Positions 38,430 to 49,225 of a stretch of 64,000 bases of DNA are shown piece by piece; the stretch's first letter is position 1; every line of letters starts with the position of its first letter. Made by a program: the position numbers and the translations under genes. Origin of the DNA: Epithemia pelagica (Eukaryota > Bacillariophyta > Bacillariophyceae > Surirellales > Surirellaceae); NCBI GenBank assembly GCA_946965045.2, contig OX337228.1, forward strand, positions 2,976,001 through 3,040,000, in the 5' to 3' direction. The notes below the pieces were generated by a model that searched no databases, was not told the DNA's origin, and saw only the letters and a list, made by a program, of their open reading frames with translations.

Positions 38430-39845
38430 TCACTTAGCAGTCTTTGGCTTTTTTGTCTTCGGTGCAAAGAAGGAATCAATCGAACCTTGTTTGGGGCCGC
38501 GACCACCGGAACTCTTTGTTTTGCGCTTAGTTGTGGATATGCTCGACGGCGTGGTAGTCGCTTTGACAGGGTTCCGTAAGGAGGCGTTGAATGACTTGAT
38601 TGGAGTCGTGGGTGGTTTCTCGTGTTGTACTTGTTTGACACACTCGACAAAAGGTCCCTTCTTCTTCTGGTCATCACTGTGGTCGTCCTGTATACATTGA
38701 AGAGATGGAGACTTGTTGTCATTCAGAGAGGATTTTGTTGATTGTTGCAGCGATGAACTGTTATTGACAGAAAAGAAGGAGGATAGTGTTTTGAATTTGG
38801 GGAGTGGCTGAATGGCTTTCCGTTCACGAAATTTGGTGGAGGACATGGCTGTGGTTACAGGATGCCATGCCAATCCAGGATGAATGTTTTGAGGATCATG
38901 TGCGTCGCGTTCCATCTCACGTTTGACCCGGTCTGTGGGATGGCGCAACCATTGTCTGGCCAACTCATCGTTCCATATACAAATGGGCATTCGACTGTGC
39001 AACCACTCCAGCGACGGACAGGCATGGGTCGTCAAGATGGTAAAGGTATCCAGAAACGGATCTTGTGTGCGACCTGTGGGTACTCGTGTCCATAATCCAG
39101 GTAGTAGCAAGTAGGGGCGTGTTGATCGAGCAGAAGGAGGGGCAGATGATTTGGTAGGTGAGGTGGTTGAAGGTTTTGCATGGACAAAGTATGGTTGTTT
39201 GACCTTCGGATTGTAAGGGTGTGGCTGTTTCCATTCAAAGAATCCATCCAGTGCAATGAGACAGGATTGTTTTCGGGCCGCCAGTTTGGAAAAGGTTGGT
39301 TTCTCAAAGAGAGTATCGGTTCGTGCATTGAACATTTGCAACTGAAAATGCGGATTCATTCCCGTTGGCAAGGGATGATTGGGTGTACCTCCTCGTGGCA
39401 CCAGACCCCACACTTTCCGTTCCATACGAATTTCCATTTCATCGTCTGTGCTAGTGTAGGGAGAGAATTTTGTTGGTGGTGATACCTTGTTCTTTGTCTT
39501 TGGTTTCAAAACAAAAACCATTGCATCCATTCCTGGACTCATATTGAAATTATCATGCCACTCGTAAGGATATTGTGGTTGATCTTGATCTGGTTGTCGT
39601 TGTGGCAGAGGGGTGTCCTGGAGTTTGTTGCGAGAGGCGGAGTGTTTCGACGGGTTGAAATTGGATTGCGTCATCTTGTCGTTGTCGCTGGACGTACCGC
39701 TAACTTGTTTCACCGAGACATTGTTGTCGCATGCCGATGTAGTAGCCTCTGCTGCTTGTTCTTGTTGTTGGTCAGTGAGACGAACGTGCAACGATGCGGC
39801 TGCCGCAAACACTGCCACTTGACTTTGTGCCGCTCTTCCACACAT
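38430..39845 (-). CDS. HMCES: SRAP-domain protein (HMCES/YedK type) with C-terminal PCNA box
   Basis: 471 residues. The start is set at the Met of 'MCGRAAQ', because SRAP proteins need Cys2 exposed after Met removal; the open frame upstream is 12 codons longer. SRAP landmarks in order: Cys2/Arg4, 'FNMSPGMDAMVF', 'VWGLVPRG', 'MFNARTDTLFEKPTF', 'LIALDGFFEW' (catalytic Glu) and 'CPSLEWLHSRMPI' (active-site His). A disordered insert of about 80 residues follows Cys2, and another lies near 'ARSTRPYLLLPG'. The tail ends 'KQGSIDSFFAPKTKKP', a full Q-x2-h-x2-F-F PCNA-interacting box; a partial one, 'KTLSSFFSV', lies earlier. HMCES crosslinks to abasic sites in single-stranded DNA at replication forks. 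Confidence 0.92.
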   Translation of the reverse strand: MCGRAAQSQVAVFAAAASLHVRLTDQQQEQAAEATTSACDNNVSVKQVSGTSSDNDKMTQSNFNPSKHSASRNKLQDTPLPQRQPDQDQPQYPYEWHDNFNMSPGMDAMVFVLKPKTKNKVSPPTKFSPYTSTDDEMEIRMERKVWGLVPRGGTPNHPLPTGMNPHFQLQMFNARTDTLFEKPTFSKLAARKQSCLIALDGFFEWKQPHPYNPKVKQPYFVHAKPSTTSPTKSSAPPSARSTRPYLLLPGLWTRVPTGRTQDPFLDTFTILTTHACPSLEWLHSRMPICIWNDELARQWLRHPTDRVKREMERDAHDPQNIHPGLAWHPVTTAMSSTKFRERKAIQPLPKFKTLSSFFSVNNSSSLQQSTKSSLNDNKSPSLQCIQDDHSDDQKKKGPFVECVKQVQHEKPPTTPIKSFNASLRNPVKATTTPSSISTTKRKTKSSGGRGPKQGSIDSFFAPKTKKPKTAK

Positions 39846-39929
39846 GGTCCAACAACAAAAAGGTGTGGATTGTGGAAGCAAAAAAGCCTACTGTATTATA
39901 GTATAGGTAGTTTTTCCAATAGCAGTACA

Positions 39930-39945
39930 GGAGCTACTCCTAGAG
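39930..39945. repeat. TACTCCTA element between SRAP and 2110-aa genes
   Basis: TACTCCTA at 39935-39942, set in a short AGCTACTCCTAGAGTC context, upstream of the SRAP gene. It is another member of the dispersed intergenic family. Confidence 0.5.
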
Positions 39946-40045
39946 TCTATGGGAGTTAATCTATGTGAGCTCTATACTCCAAAATGCAACGGCAGTAGAA
40001 ATGATTCACCAACTCTTAGGTGCAGTCACCGTCGGGAGAAAGTCC

Positions 40046-43000
40046 TCAAAGTCCTCGTATAAGGGCCTGATCAGCCACACCCCTCGCGGATCGTTGATAG
40101 GGACTGGGGGGAAGCCGAATCGGCCCTGGTACTAGCGACAACGTGGAACCATCGTCGGCACCGAGCAAGGATACTACCAAATCCCATTCTTGGAATCGCA
40201 AGTGAGAAGAAAATTCCAAACTTAGTCGATCACGACCACGATGGGTGTAATACTCCCTCCAAAACCACAGCACTTGCCGAAAATTGCGCATGACGTCGTC
40301 GTGATCATGAACTTCCGACGGCGACAACCATCGCGAAGAAGAAGAAGCAGCGCTCATGGAATGGCGTTCCGAATCATTTGTGACATCCTCTGAACGTGCC
40401 ATGGCCGTCAATGAACGGTCTCCTACACGTCCATGATGTCGCTGTTGTCGCTCATTGTTGCTCAATTGTCGCAGTTCTTGAAGCAAGGCTGCTAGCTCGT
40501 GTCGCCGATGTGCAAATATGGCAATCACCACGGCTGTGTTGAGACAACAAATGTTTTCGTGATTGATATTTCTCAAGTCGACAACGCTTAACAAATCACG
40601 CAGCAAACGACCTTGATTGGCCGCCAAGAACCAGCTGAGCCGTTCTATACTATTTGGAAGATGTGTTCCTGGAGCAAAGCCCAGTACTCTTCCGCTTTCC
40701 CCGATAGTGGTGGCTGGGGTAAACAACCAACCATTGTGGCCTACACTCTCCTCCAATCCCAAAGGGCTTCGATGAACCAGATAGCCACCAAATCCATTTT
40801 GACGAGCAAGCTCCAAACTGGGAAACCAGTCGTTCTCTTCGTCGCGATGTGGTAGCCACGCACCAACCCTTTCTTCCTCCGGGGTAGTTTCGTTACCGTC
40901 GTCATTTTCGTCCACTTCGTCCTTCTCGTCGTCGCTCTGCTCTGATAAGAAAGACTCGTCCAGGTCGTCTAGAGCAATCGAACGGGTGTCCCACCACGTA
41001 TGTGTAAGGTACGATCTCGAATTGGAATCTCTTATGCTTGTCCAGTCAAACATGGTTGCTGAACCTCTATTAACCTCAACGTCGTCACTATCACTGTGGA
41101 CGTAGAGAGGTCGCAAACAATTCGCTGCCGATAATCGTTCCAGACTGAGCAACAAGGATCGAATGAAGACATTTGAGTCAACCAAATTGGTGGAAGCAAC
41201 CCCCATGAGTTTCCGAAAAGCTTCTTCGTCAAGTTCGGAAACCAAGAGACGAAACACCTCGGCATTCCCTTTCCCCAGTTCGCCCAATAGATCAAATGAC
41301 GTCTGTAAGCTTCCTGAACAGTGCAATCTTTCACTTGAAACATCCCGCACCAAGTGTTGTAACAAGCCTGACTTGGCCAAAAACACTTGTTCGTCGGCGG
41401 AAGAACCTCTCAAGTACGATTCAATACAACTGGCCAACCAAAACCGATATGGAGATTCATCACTCTCACTGATAAAGGCACGAATAATCTTGGACAACAA
41501 ACCAGGTTTACAGTCAGCACGTTGATTGCCATTGCGAAACCCACCACCAAATATCCATTCGCGTTCATCTGGACTCAGAAGCAGTTGTCGACCGTCGTAG
41601 TTGTCGCAGTCGCGATCACAGAAATTATGCAACAATCTCAAATATTGAACACAAAGTGCATTCTCGGGTGTGCATTCACAGCCAGTTCCATTAACGCCTT
41701 CTGAACGCTCCGTCGATGAAGATTCTCCTCTTCTTCCCTCCGGATCGTCTTCAGTGCGATCACCGCGGTCCCCGGGCCGTTCTGATTGTTCCATTTGGAA
41801 CCACGGCAGGCGCTCAAACATTTCCTCCAAGATCGGTATCATTCCCAATTCTTGAACTTGGTCTTGGGCATCCAATTTCCGTTTCCCGCCCAGAAAGGTG
41901 CACAAGACAAACATTAGTTCGACTTGGTATGGTCCCAGGATCATGGCATTGAACTGCAAACTGTTCGCCGCATCAAGAGGCGTCTGGATCGGATGTTGAC
42001 GTTCCGCACGTTCCCCCATTCGGTTCCAATCCGGAGGATCACCACCATCTCCAGCCACATTCTGATACAGTCGTCGAACTAGGATTTGGTCTGTCAGCAT
42101 ACCAGCAAATGAAGCAAGTCCCTGTATTGAAGCAGTGTCAACTACAGCGGTGCCCCCCATTACTATAGGAAATGATGGGGTTGAATCCTCCGGGCCGGGT
42201 TCAGTCGACCAACCACGAGATGGACTGTTGTTTCCATTCGTGTTTCCTCGTCCGTTCGGACGATGACGATGGCGGTGTCTTCGCCGACTTCCAACGACAA
42301 GACCAGCCTGTTGTGCGGTTGTCATTATTCGTAAAAGCTGGTTGGCCGGTTCAGATTCTTCGCTTAATGTCTCTGACAGATTCTCAAGCCAGTCAGCAAT
42401 CGACCCAAGCTCACTGACGTAAGGCTTTCGCCATTCTTCGTCATAGTCTTCATTCTCGCCATCATCATTAGCCGACTCGTCTCCATTGTCTTCGGATATT
42501 AAGAGGTCGCGTGCCAATCGTTCTTGTCGGTCGATTTCTCCCCAATTTTCAAACTCACCAAAACCTAGCATTAACAAGGTGTCCACGATGAATGGATTGT
42601 GCGCCATGATATGATACGGTGAAAATCGTCGGATTGAGGGCGCGAAATTGCTAACCTTTAGCAACTTAAGCAACCGGGACAAAAGTTCGCCATCACCCAG
42701 TAGAATCGCTTGGTTCATGTCTACTGTCGAATCACGTCCCGCTCGAACGGCGCGATTGCGACGTAACTGCAATAATTCAATCGATTTCAGCATACCAGGG
42801 CCCTTCTCGGATAGTGCTGACTGTCGGTCTTCTGGTTCGAATACTAGCAAGGCCAAAATCCGACAAAAGTGAGCCAATTGTCGACAATTGAATCCATGCC
42901 AAAGTCGGTAAAGGTCCGGGACATTTCCTAGATAAAATGTCAACGACGGGATCACTCGACCGGTAGCTCGGTAAGATGGAATCGAGGGTGAAGCTGAAGA

Positions 43001-46000
43001 GGAGTCCATTTCCGTTTCTTGCTGTTGCTGTGAAGCTTGTTGTGGTGCTTGCGAAAGTAAGCTCAGAATCTCTTCAATCAAGGCCGCAGCTGCTTCAAAA
43101 CATGAATCGTGTGCCAGGAGCGTGAACAAAAAGGGCAAAAAATCACCGTTGTCCAAAACAGTGCCATCTTCCACCAAGGCAGGGATGGCGTAAACCAATT
43201 CGCGCAATGAGACAAGGACTTCATTCCACCCATGGGCTAATCGATGGGATACAATTTCTTTGCTCAAATCACGGGCATCGTACGACAAAAAAATTTCCTG
43301 TCCGACAAAGCTCTTCTCACGAAAAACCCGCATCATGGTTTGTACACCTCCTGCCAAACAAAAAGCATCTCGTTCCAATCCCAATCGTCCTCCGCCGGCA
43401 TAATATTTCGGCGCTGTCGGTGGCAAATTGGCATCTTCTACCGTGCCACGTGCAGTGCCTCCACGAGACTGATCTGTCGAGTTTCCGTTTCCCGCTGCTG
43501 TAGCCATGTTCATTGGGTCTCCTGTTAAACGTGGTGTCAAACGAGATATTATTTGGTGTGTTTCCGTCCAGTCTCCAATATCAATGGCGGCAGCCAAGAA
43601 AGCAACTTCTGTGGCAATCCCTCCCGCAGGCTTGTCCATCGTGTTGAACAAGGGTGTCCCTCCCATGGCCCTCAATGACCGACTAACGGGTACGCGCTGG
43701 GGAAAACTTGTTTTCCCAGTAGTTTCCCTTGCGAGAATGGAAAAGACAATATTGGGACCAGTGATACTTTTGTCGCCGGACGTGCTTTTGTTTCGATTGT
43801 TGTCATTTTCACCCTCTTGAAGTCCAATACTTCGTTCACTGGTACTTGCGGTAGTGGCGACACTGGATCGTCTTCGGTACATGGTACCCGTAGTGGTCGC
43901 AGACCCTCTTCGTCCCATGCGATCATTATAGCTGCGATCGACGTAGTCTGCGGACGCGTGATGATACTGTTGTTGCCGACGACGGTGACTAAAGTAATTG
44001 GCCAACGTGCCACCATGAACATTCCCAACAAGCGACAAACTTCCCCGTCGTCCACCCATGAAACTACTACCTTGGCTACTCCTTCTTCGTCCACCGCCAC
44101 CAAACGTACTGGCTGTACTACGCCGACGAAAGATCAGATAATCGCCACCCGACGACCCAGAAAAGGATCCATCGTCCACACCAGATCCATGGTGATAGTC
44201 TTCCAATACAAGAATGGGGGCTGCGGATACGTGGCCTAGTATAAGCGATTCAATGCTTCGTCCCATCCATTCATTGTTGTGACTCAAACGGGGGAAGAAT
44301 TCCGTGTCATGAGCTGCATGTTGGTGGCTGGTATCGTCTTCGTAGTCAAAACTAAAGTTACTGGAAACGGACAAACGTCGACTGTGATAGTGTTGGTTGT
44401 GGTTGTTGATAATGCCGCTATGATCGCTCAAGGGTATCACATTCCTCAACGAGTGTTGCCGCTGTGTGTAATCATGAACCAAGGCAGACGGATGTGCAAC
44501 GAAACGTGTGTTCGGCGTAGAAGTACTACTATCGGACGTGGCCGACACGGTCGGGTTCGCGAGACTTTCCGATGGGTGTGTCGAACCCGCCGTGTTGCGA
44601 AGCGCTCGATTACTACCAGTGCGTTCCGACTGATCGAGTTCTTCTCCTTCTTTTCCCTCCTGTATATCTGCCGTATTGGAGTTGGATCGACCGTGATTGG
44701 CCATGGTGGCAGTTGCCGCTGTATCTGTGCTTCGATTGCTTCCCGTTGCGACGCTTTCATTCGTTCCACCATGATTGCTTCCACTACCGCCACTGCGGCG
44801 CAACATTTCACCCAAACTGCTGCCTCCAACAGGAGATGGTGATGACGATGACGTGGTATCGTTGGAATCGTCCACCGCCATTTCTGGCTGTGACATTCGT
44901 GCGTTTGTCGTGGTGGTAGTAGTAGGAGTGGCGCTGCTGTTCGAGTGGTGACTGCTGTTGAGGCTCGTGCTATTGTGTCCACTCCCTCCTCGAATCATCA
45001 CCCGATGTGCTGGTGATATAGGAGCCGCCGGAAATACATGGAGTGAGGAGCTGTTCGTTCGTTGTGGTGGCGACAAGGAAGAGGAGGAAGAAGATGGAGT
45101 TGTGGGTCGAAGCTCACGGTTCGGGTTGTTGATGTTGTAAGAACTCGTGGTGGACCTGCGTGGCGTCCACAAACGAGCCGGTGACCGTGCTCCGTCGACA
45201 GTGATCGATGTGCTGGAGGAGGTAGATGGACCAACAACGCCACGATTCTGCGATTCCTCGGTGGATGTGGTGGTCCCAGTGACACGATACTGCACGTCTT
45301 CGTCGTCTTCTTCCTCATCATCATAGTCATGAGGTTCTTCGGTAGTATCGTCTTCCACCATACTCTGTAGAGGAGGCAATTCTTCTTCCATGGGAACCAG
45401 GCCAGGTGGCTCGTCCTCCACAGCGCGAGTATCTGGGACTCGCTCTGGTTGTTGGTGGGCCGGACGATTGTGGGTTGGTGGAAAAACAGTGGTGGTTGCT
45501 GTATCGGCCTTGTTGTTTGCTATGGGACGTGGTGATGGTTGCTGCTGTTGACGTGCGGATGACGCCAAACTCCGTCGTTCCAAGAGTCGTCGTCGTGCTT
45601 TGGGTGGATGTAACAACAACGAGGGTTCTGACAAAGTCCGATCCGGTTGTGATGAAGAAGATGACGAAACCTCGGCCGCCGCCAACATGTTAGCGGCCGA
45701 GGAATGATTACTACTATTCGTCGTGGTACCATGATGGAGACTACTATTCTCCTCTTGGGCAGCGGCTGCTGCTGCCGCTCCTCCTCCACCCACTCGCGGT
45801 GCGATACAACGTAAGGTACGCAGTCGTTCCGAAACATTTCGACGGCGTGGTGTGGAGGGGGAATTGGTCGTTGCTTGTTGTTGTTGCAAAACAGAAGTCG
45901 CCGGAGAGACTGGAGAAGCAAAAGCATGCGCCGCGTTGGAAGGAGAAGAGACAACGCTTCGACTCTTTCGACCCAACGAAGACCGTGTGGGTGTTGTGGA

Positions 46001-46378
46001 TTGAAAGTCTCCGCTGCGGCGACGAGTATTACTACTACTGCTCTCTTGTTTCTCCTTGCTATCCGGTGAACTATTTAGTTGTTCTTGCTGTTGTTGTTTG
46101 TTCCGTCCTCCTCCGCGTCGTTGTTTCCGTGGTGATGATGATGATGATGCTGGAAGTTGCTTTTGCGACTGATGATGTGAAGAGGAAGAAGTGCTGCGTT
46201 CTCGGCTGGTCATGGAAGCACTGCGACGATGCTGTTGTAGTTGGTTTGGCCGGTTACCATAACCGTGCACAGTAGAAGACAAGGATAAGGATCTCTGGGG
46301 CGTTCCACCACCACCAGCCTCCTGGGAACTTTCGGACCGTTCCAGGGTCTCCGCAGTCGTCGAGTGTTGTTGACCCAT
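40046..46378 (-). CDS. Very large intronless protein of unknown function, 2110 aa
   Basis: One uninterrupted exon of 6.3 kb. It begins 'MGQQHSTTAETLER', a good N-myristoylation context (Gly2, Ser/Thr at 6). Residues 2 to about 870 are disordered, dominated by Ser, Thr, Gln, Arg, Asn and acidic runs. From about 880 onward the sequence becomes globular and helical: 'VAFLAAAIDIGDWTETHQII', 'FLSYDARDLSKEIVSHRLAH', 'WHGFNCRQLAHFCRILALLV', 'HIMAHNPFIVDTLLMLGFGE' and 'YQVELMFVLCTFLGGKRKLD'. This looks like an armadillo/HEAT-type helical repeat scaffold, with loops carrying Asp/Glu runs. The C-terminus 'LEFSSHLRFQEWDLVVSLLG' is also well folded. I recognise no named domain. Membrane tethering by myristate is only an inference. 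Confidence 0.8.
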   Translation of the reverse strand: MGQQHSTTAETLERSESSQEAGGGGTPQRSLSLSSTVHGYGNRPNQLQQHRRSASMTSRERSTSSSSHHQSQKQLPASSSSSPRKQRRGGGRNKQQQQEQLNSSPDSKEKQESSSSNTRRRSGDFQSTTPTRSSLGRKSRSVVSSPSNAAHAFASPVSPATSVLQQQQATTNSPSTPRRRNVSERLRTLRCIAPRVGGGGAAAAAAAQEENSSLHHGTTTNSSNHSSAANMLAAAEVSSSSSSQPDRTLSEPSLLLHPPKARRRLLERRSLASSARQQQQPSPRPIANNKADTATTTVFPPTHNRPAHQQPERVPDTRAVEDEPPGLVPMEEELPPLQSMVEDDTTEEPHDYDDEEEDDEDVQYRVTGTTTSTEESQNRGVVGPSTSSSTSITVDGARSPARLWTPRRSTTSSYNINNPNRELRPTTPSSSSSSLSPPQRTNSSSLHVFPAAPISPAHRVMIRGGSGHNSTSLNSSHHSNSSATPTTTTTTNARMSQPEMAVDDSNDTTSSSSPSPVGGSSLGEMLRRSGGSGSNHGGTNESVATGSNRSTDTAATATMANHGRSNSNTADIQEGKEGEELDQSERTGSNRALRNTAGSTHPSESLANPTVSATSDSSTSTPNTRFVAHPSALVHDYTQRQHSLRNVIPLSDHSGIINNHNQHYHSRRLSVSSNFSFDYEDDTSHQHAAHDTEFFPRLSHNNEWMGRSIESLILGHVSAAPILVLEDYHHGSGVDDGSFSGSSGGDYLIFRRRSTASTFGGGGRRRSSQGSSFMGGRRGSLSLVGNVHGGTLANYFSHRRRQQQYHHASADYVDRSYNDRMGRRGSATTTGTMYRRRSSVATTASTSERSIGLQEGENDNNRNKSTSGDKSITGPNIVFSILARETTGKTSFPQRVPVSRSLRAMGGTPLFNTMDKPAGGIATEVAFLAAAIDIGDWTETHQIISRLTPRLTGDPMNMATAAGNGNSTDQSRGGTARGTVEDANLPPTAPKYYAGGGRLGLERDAFCLAGGVQTMMRVFREKSFVGQEIFLSYDARDLSKEIVSHRLAHGWNEVLVSLRELVYAIPALVEDGTVLDNGDFLPFLFTLLAHDSCFEAAAALIEEILSLLSQAPQQASQQQQETEMDSSSASPSIPSYRATGRVIPSLTFYLGNVPDLYRLWHGFNCRQLAHFCRILALLVFEPEDRQSALSEKGPGMLKSIELLQLRRNRAVRAGRDSTVDMNQAILLGDGELLSRLLKLLKVSNFAPSIRRFSPYHIMAHNPFIVDTLLMLGFGEFENWGEIDRQERLARDLLISEDNGDESANDDGENEDYDEEWRKPYVSELGSIADWLENLSETLSEESEPANQLLRIMTTAQQAGLVVGSRRRHRHRHRPNGRGNTNGNNSPSRGWSTEPGPEDSTPSFPIVMGGTAVVDTASIQGLASFAGMLTDQILVRRLYQNVAGDGGDPPDWNRMGERAERQHPIQTPLDAANSLQFNAMILGPYQVELMFVLCTFLGGKRKLDAQDQVQELGMIPILEEMFERLPWFQMEQSERPGDRGDRTEDDPEGRRGESSSTERSEGVNGTGCECTPENALCVQYLRLLHNFCDRDCDNYDGRQLLLSPDEREWIFGGGFRNGNQRADCKPGLLSKIIRAFISESDESPYRFWLASCIESYLRGSSADEQVFLAKSGLLQHLVRDVSSERLHCSGSLQTSFDLLGELGKGNAEVFRLLVSELDEEAFRKLMGVASTNLVDSNVFIRSLLLSLERLSAANCLRPLYVHSDSDDVEVNRGSATMFDWTSIRDSNSRSYLTHTWWDTRSIALDDLDESFLSEQSDDEKDEVDENDDGNETTPEEERVGAWLPHRDEENDWFPSLELARQNGFGGYLVHRSPLGLEESVGHNGWLFTPATTIGESGRVLGFAPGTHLPNSIERLSWFLAANQGRLLRDLLSVVDLRNINHENICCLNTAVVIAIFAHRRHELAALLQELRQLSNNERQQRHHGRVGDRSLTAMARSEDVTNDSERHSMSAASSSSRWLSPSEVHDHDDVMRNFRQVLWFWREYYTHRGRDRLSLEFSSHLRFQEWDLVVSLLGADDGSTLSLVPGPIRLPPSPYQRSARGVADQALIRGL

Positions 46379-47174
46379 GACGTTTCAGGCTTCCAAAAAT
46401 GGGTAGAGAGGGAAATGGTCTAGTGGTTGCACACTGTCGTTCTCGAAAGAGATCACCGTTGGTCTTGCTGTTGTTGCTATTATTGTTTCCTTTCTACGAT
46501 ATTGCCAAGGGAGTTGTAGAGAAGGGTACAATATTGGGAAAGCGAAACTAGAGAAAATGCACCTTGTGCCATAGATCCCTTGCTTTCTGTTTCTTTGGTA
46601 TTCTTCAAGAGAATGAACCTATAGACCAATCTCACTGACTGGAACACTGCCTCTAGTCTTGATGGTGTACTGCCTCGTAGGGAGTTCGACTCGAGATGGT
46701 GTGGTCTTCGTTCTTCCCTTCCTAGCTCAATCGGATGCCGTCTGCGTAAAGCAATTGTGTCTAAACAACCGAAAAAGCAACACCTGAGCTCTCTCCAGTG
46801 TCGATTCATAAGTCAACTAATGATTTTAGATGAATCATCTCGCTGAAGAGTAGCAATGGGAGGAAAATTTGCCCCCAATCATGGCATTCGACATTCGACC
46901 GACGACGACATTGCATCGCCCAACATCAGCGTGCCGCGCGCAAGTTTGGTCGTGGTTCTTGCCACACAAGACAAATCGCTGAAGAGCAGCCTTTGAATCG
47001 CTTTTATGAGGTACGTAATCCAACGCATCATTTTTTTGACCTCTCAAGTCAAGTCTCAATTCACAACATCCACAACCGCATTCCATTGACACCAACCGTA
47101 TTGGTGTCACTGGAGACAAAGTTCAACATCTTCACAATTTTCCGATTGGTGTCTTTGTTGCAGAAATAATCATC
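46379..47174. promoter_or_regulatory. Divergent promoter region, 2110-aa gene and ADCK2-like gene
   Basis: 796 bp between divergent start codons. An antisense-type open frame at 46480-46809 has no recognisable content. A short A-box-like string near 46415 lacks a B box. Nothing else is supported. Confidence 0.4.
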
Positions 47175-49225
47175 ATGTGGCGGTCTGTCCAGGTGGACAT
47201 TGCGACTGTACTTGCGACGACGACGACAAAGACAACACACATGGGGACGACGCTCCGATATCGGCCACCCGCTGGAGGTGGATCTCGTCGATGGTACAGC
47301 AGCGAGATTGGCAGCTCTTCCGTACGACGCCCTCATCGACCCGGGACAAACGCCATATCCTTTCGTCGAGCAAGGACAAGAATGACGTCGGACTCGAGTT
47401 CATTCATAGTGAGGCCACATTCCACGGTGGCTTCGCGTAGGGTGTTCTGGAACAGGACAAGAAATGGATTCTCGTATGCTACTATTTGTACTCCAGCAGT
47501 TTTGATGGGAGGATACTTGCTACTGGTGGGAGGAAATGGTCATTCGCGAAACTTATCGTTGCCATGGTGCCAGCCGACAGCATGCGAACAAGCTACCACA
47601 GCAACGACTTTGCCCCTCATACAACCAGACACTGACGACAACAAGACGACTCAACACCTGCTTGGTTCTTGGTGGCGGCAGGTGTGTCGAGCCTGTAAAA
47701 TGATGTGGCGATGTGCCAAATTGGCCATTACCCTCTCACCCGTTGTCATGTTGTATCCTGTTTTGTGGTGGAATCAACGCCATATGATCAGCCCTGATCC
47801 CTCGATGGATGCCCAAGATATGCTCCTTCGTTCCACCTTGGACAATCGGCATGGGCAGTATCAAGCCAATCCATGGGTGTCCTGGTATTTCCAAGTTTGT
47901 TTGACCTGTGTTCAATCTAGTGGAGCCGCCGTCATCAAGTTAATGCAATGGGCGGGCTCACGACCAGACATGTTTGGCAACGAATTTTGTGCCATTTTTT
48001 CGCAGTTGCAAGATCACACGCGTCCCCACGCATGGCGCCATACGCAACGCATCCTGGAGCAATCGCTCGGGCCCCAGTGGCAAGAACGAATTCAACTAAA
48101 CCCTACTCCCATTGGAAGTGGCTGTATTGGACAAGTATATCGTGGGATTGTGCAACAGACAAACTCCCAGGATGAACAACCACAAGAAGTGGCAATCAAA
48201 GTGTTACATCCTCAAGTACACGAGGACATTGAGGCCGACTTGGATTTGATGAGATTGTTGGTGCGGATCGTGGATCAGACGGTGCCATTTTGGACGGGCA
48301 CACCGTTGACCTGGCACGACTTGCCCAAAATAGTGGAGGATTTTGCGAGACTCTTGACGGTACAACTGGATATGCGCACAGAAGCGTCCAATCTGCAACG
48401 ATTCCAAGACAACTTTGCAGACGTAGACCACATTATCTTTCCGCAGGTTGTGTCACAATTTACTCCCAGTCGAGATCTACTGGTGGAGACGTACCATGAA
48501 GGCAAGCCGTTGTTGCAATTTGCTCGAGAAAACCAACAAGATCGCAACCTACTCAGTGACTTGTGTTTCAAAGCCATGGAATGTGTTTGTAAAATGGTGT
48601 TTCTCGATAACTTTGTTCATGGTACGTGCACACTCGAAACTCGGACGTTATATCCAACAAATCTCATTCCTGGATGTTGCTCTTACTGATATCCGTAGGA
48701 GATTTGCATCCAGGCAATATTCTGGTTTCACCCGATGGCAAGAAGTTCATTTTGTTGGATGTTGGCATTGTCGCTGAATATTCAGATGACGACCATCAAA
48801 TAATTGTGGACGTTTTGACGGGTTTCATTCAACGAGATGGTCGAAAGGCTGGACAGTGCATGTTATCGGATTCCAACCGACGTGTAAGCCAACGTCAATC
48901 CAAAGGTCAAGAAGTTGTTAATGAAGAGTTGTTCTTGGATAAAATTCAAGCCTTGGCATGGAAAGCAGCCGACAAGGAAAGACACTTGATGGAACATTTG
49001 GGATCGTACATTACGGAAATTTGTGAAGCTGCCTCTGTCCACCACATAACGTTGAACCCCGCTTTTGTCTCGATTGCTTTGACGCTAAAAGTCCAAGAGG
49101 GCGTAGGCTTGTCGCTGGACCCTCAGTTGGAAATGTGGAAAGTGGCAACCCCCATTATTGCCGAATCCCAACGCCGACGCCACCAAGTGGCGCTGTTTTC
49201 ATCGACAACACGCAAAAATGCATAA
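47175..49225 (+). CDS. ABC1/UbiB-family atypical kinase, ADCK2-like (2 exons)
   Basis: Exons are 47175..48621 and 48699..49225, with a 77-bp GTACGT...CGTAG intron, giving 657 residues. The Arg/Thr-rich leader and a hydrophobic segment ('ATICTPAVLMGGYLLLVGG') suggest mitochondrial targeting. A second hydrophobic stretch, 'CAKLAITLSPVVMLYPVLWW', precedes the domain. Kinase-like landmarks: 'LNPTPIGSGCIGQVYRGIV' (the A-rich loop position), 'EVAIKVLHP' with the Lys, 'LDMRTEASNLQRFQDNF' (the ExD/N block), 'VHGDLHPGNILVSPDGKKFI' across the splice junction and 'LLDVGIVAEY' in place of DFG. The GSGCIxQVY and LDxGI forms point to the ADCK2 branch. UbiB-like proteins support coenzyme Q biosynthesis on the inner membrane. 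Subfamily assignment is by motif only. Confidence 0.88.

Noticed and set aside
46415..46430. Another A-box-like string (TGGTCTAGTGGTTGC)
   Set aside because: Following bases form no anticodon stem or T arm.
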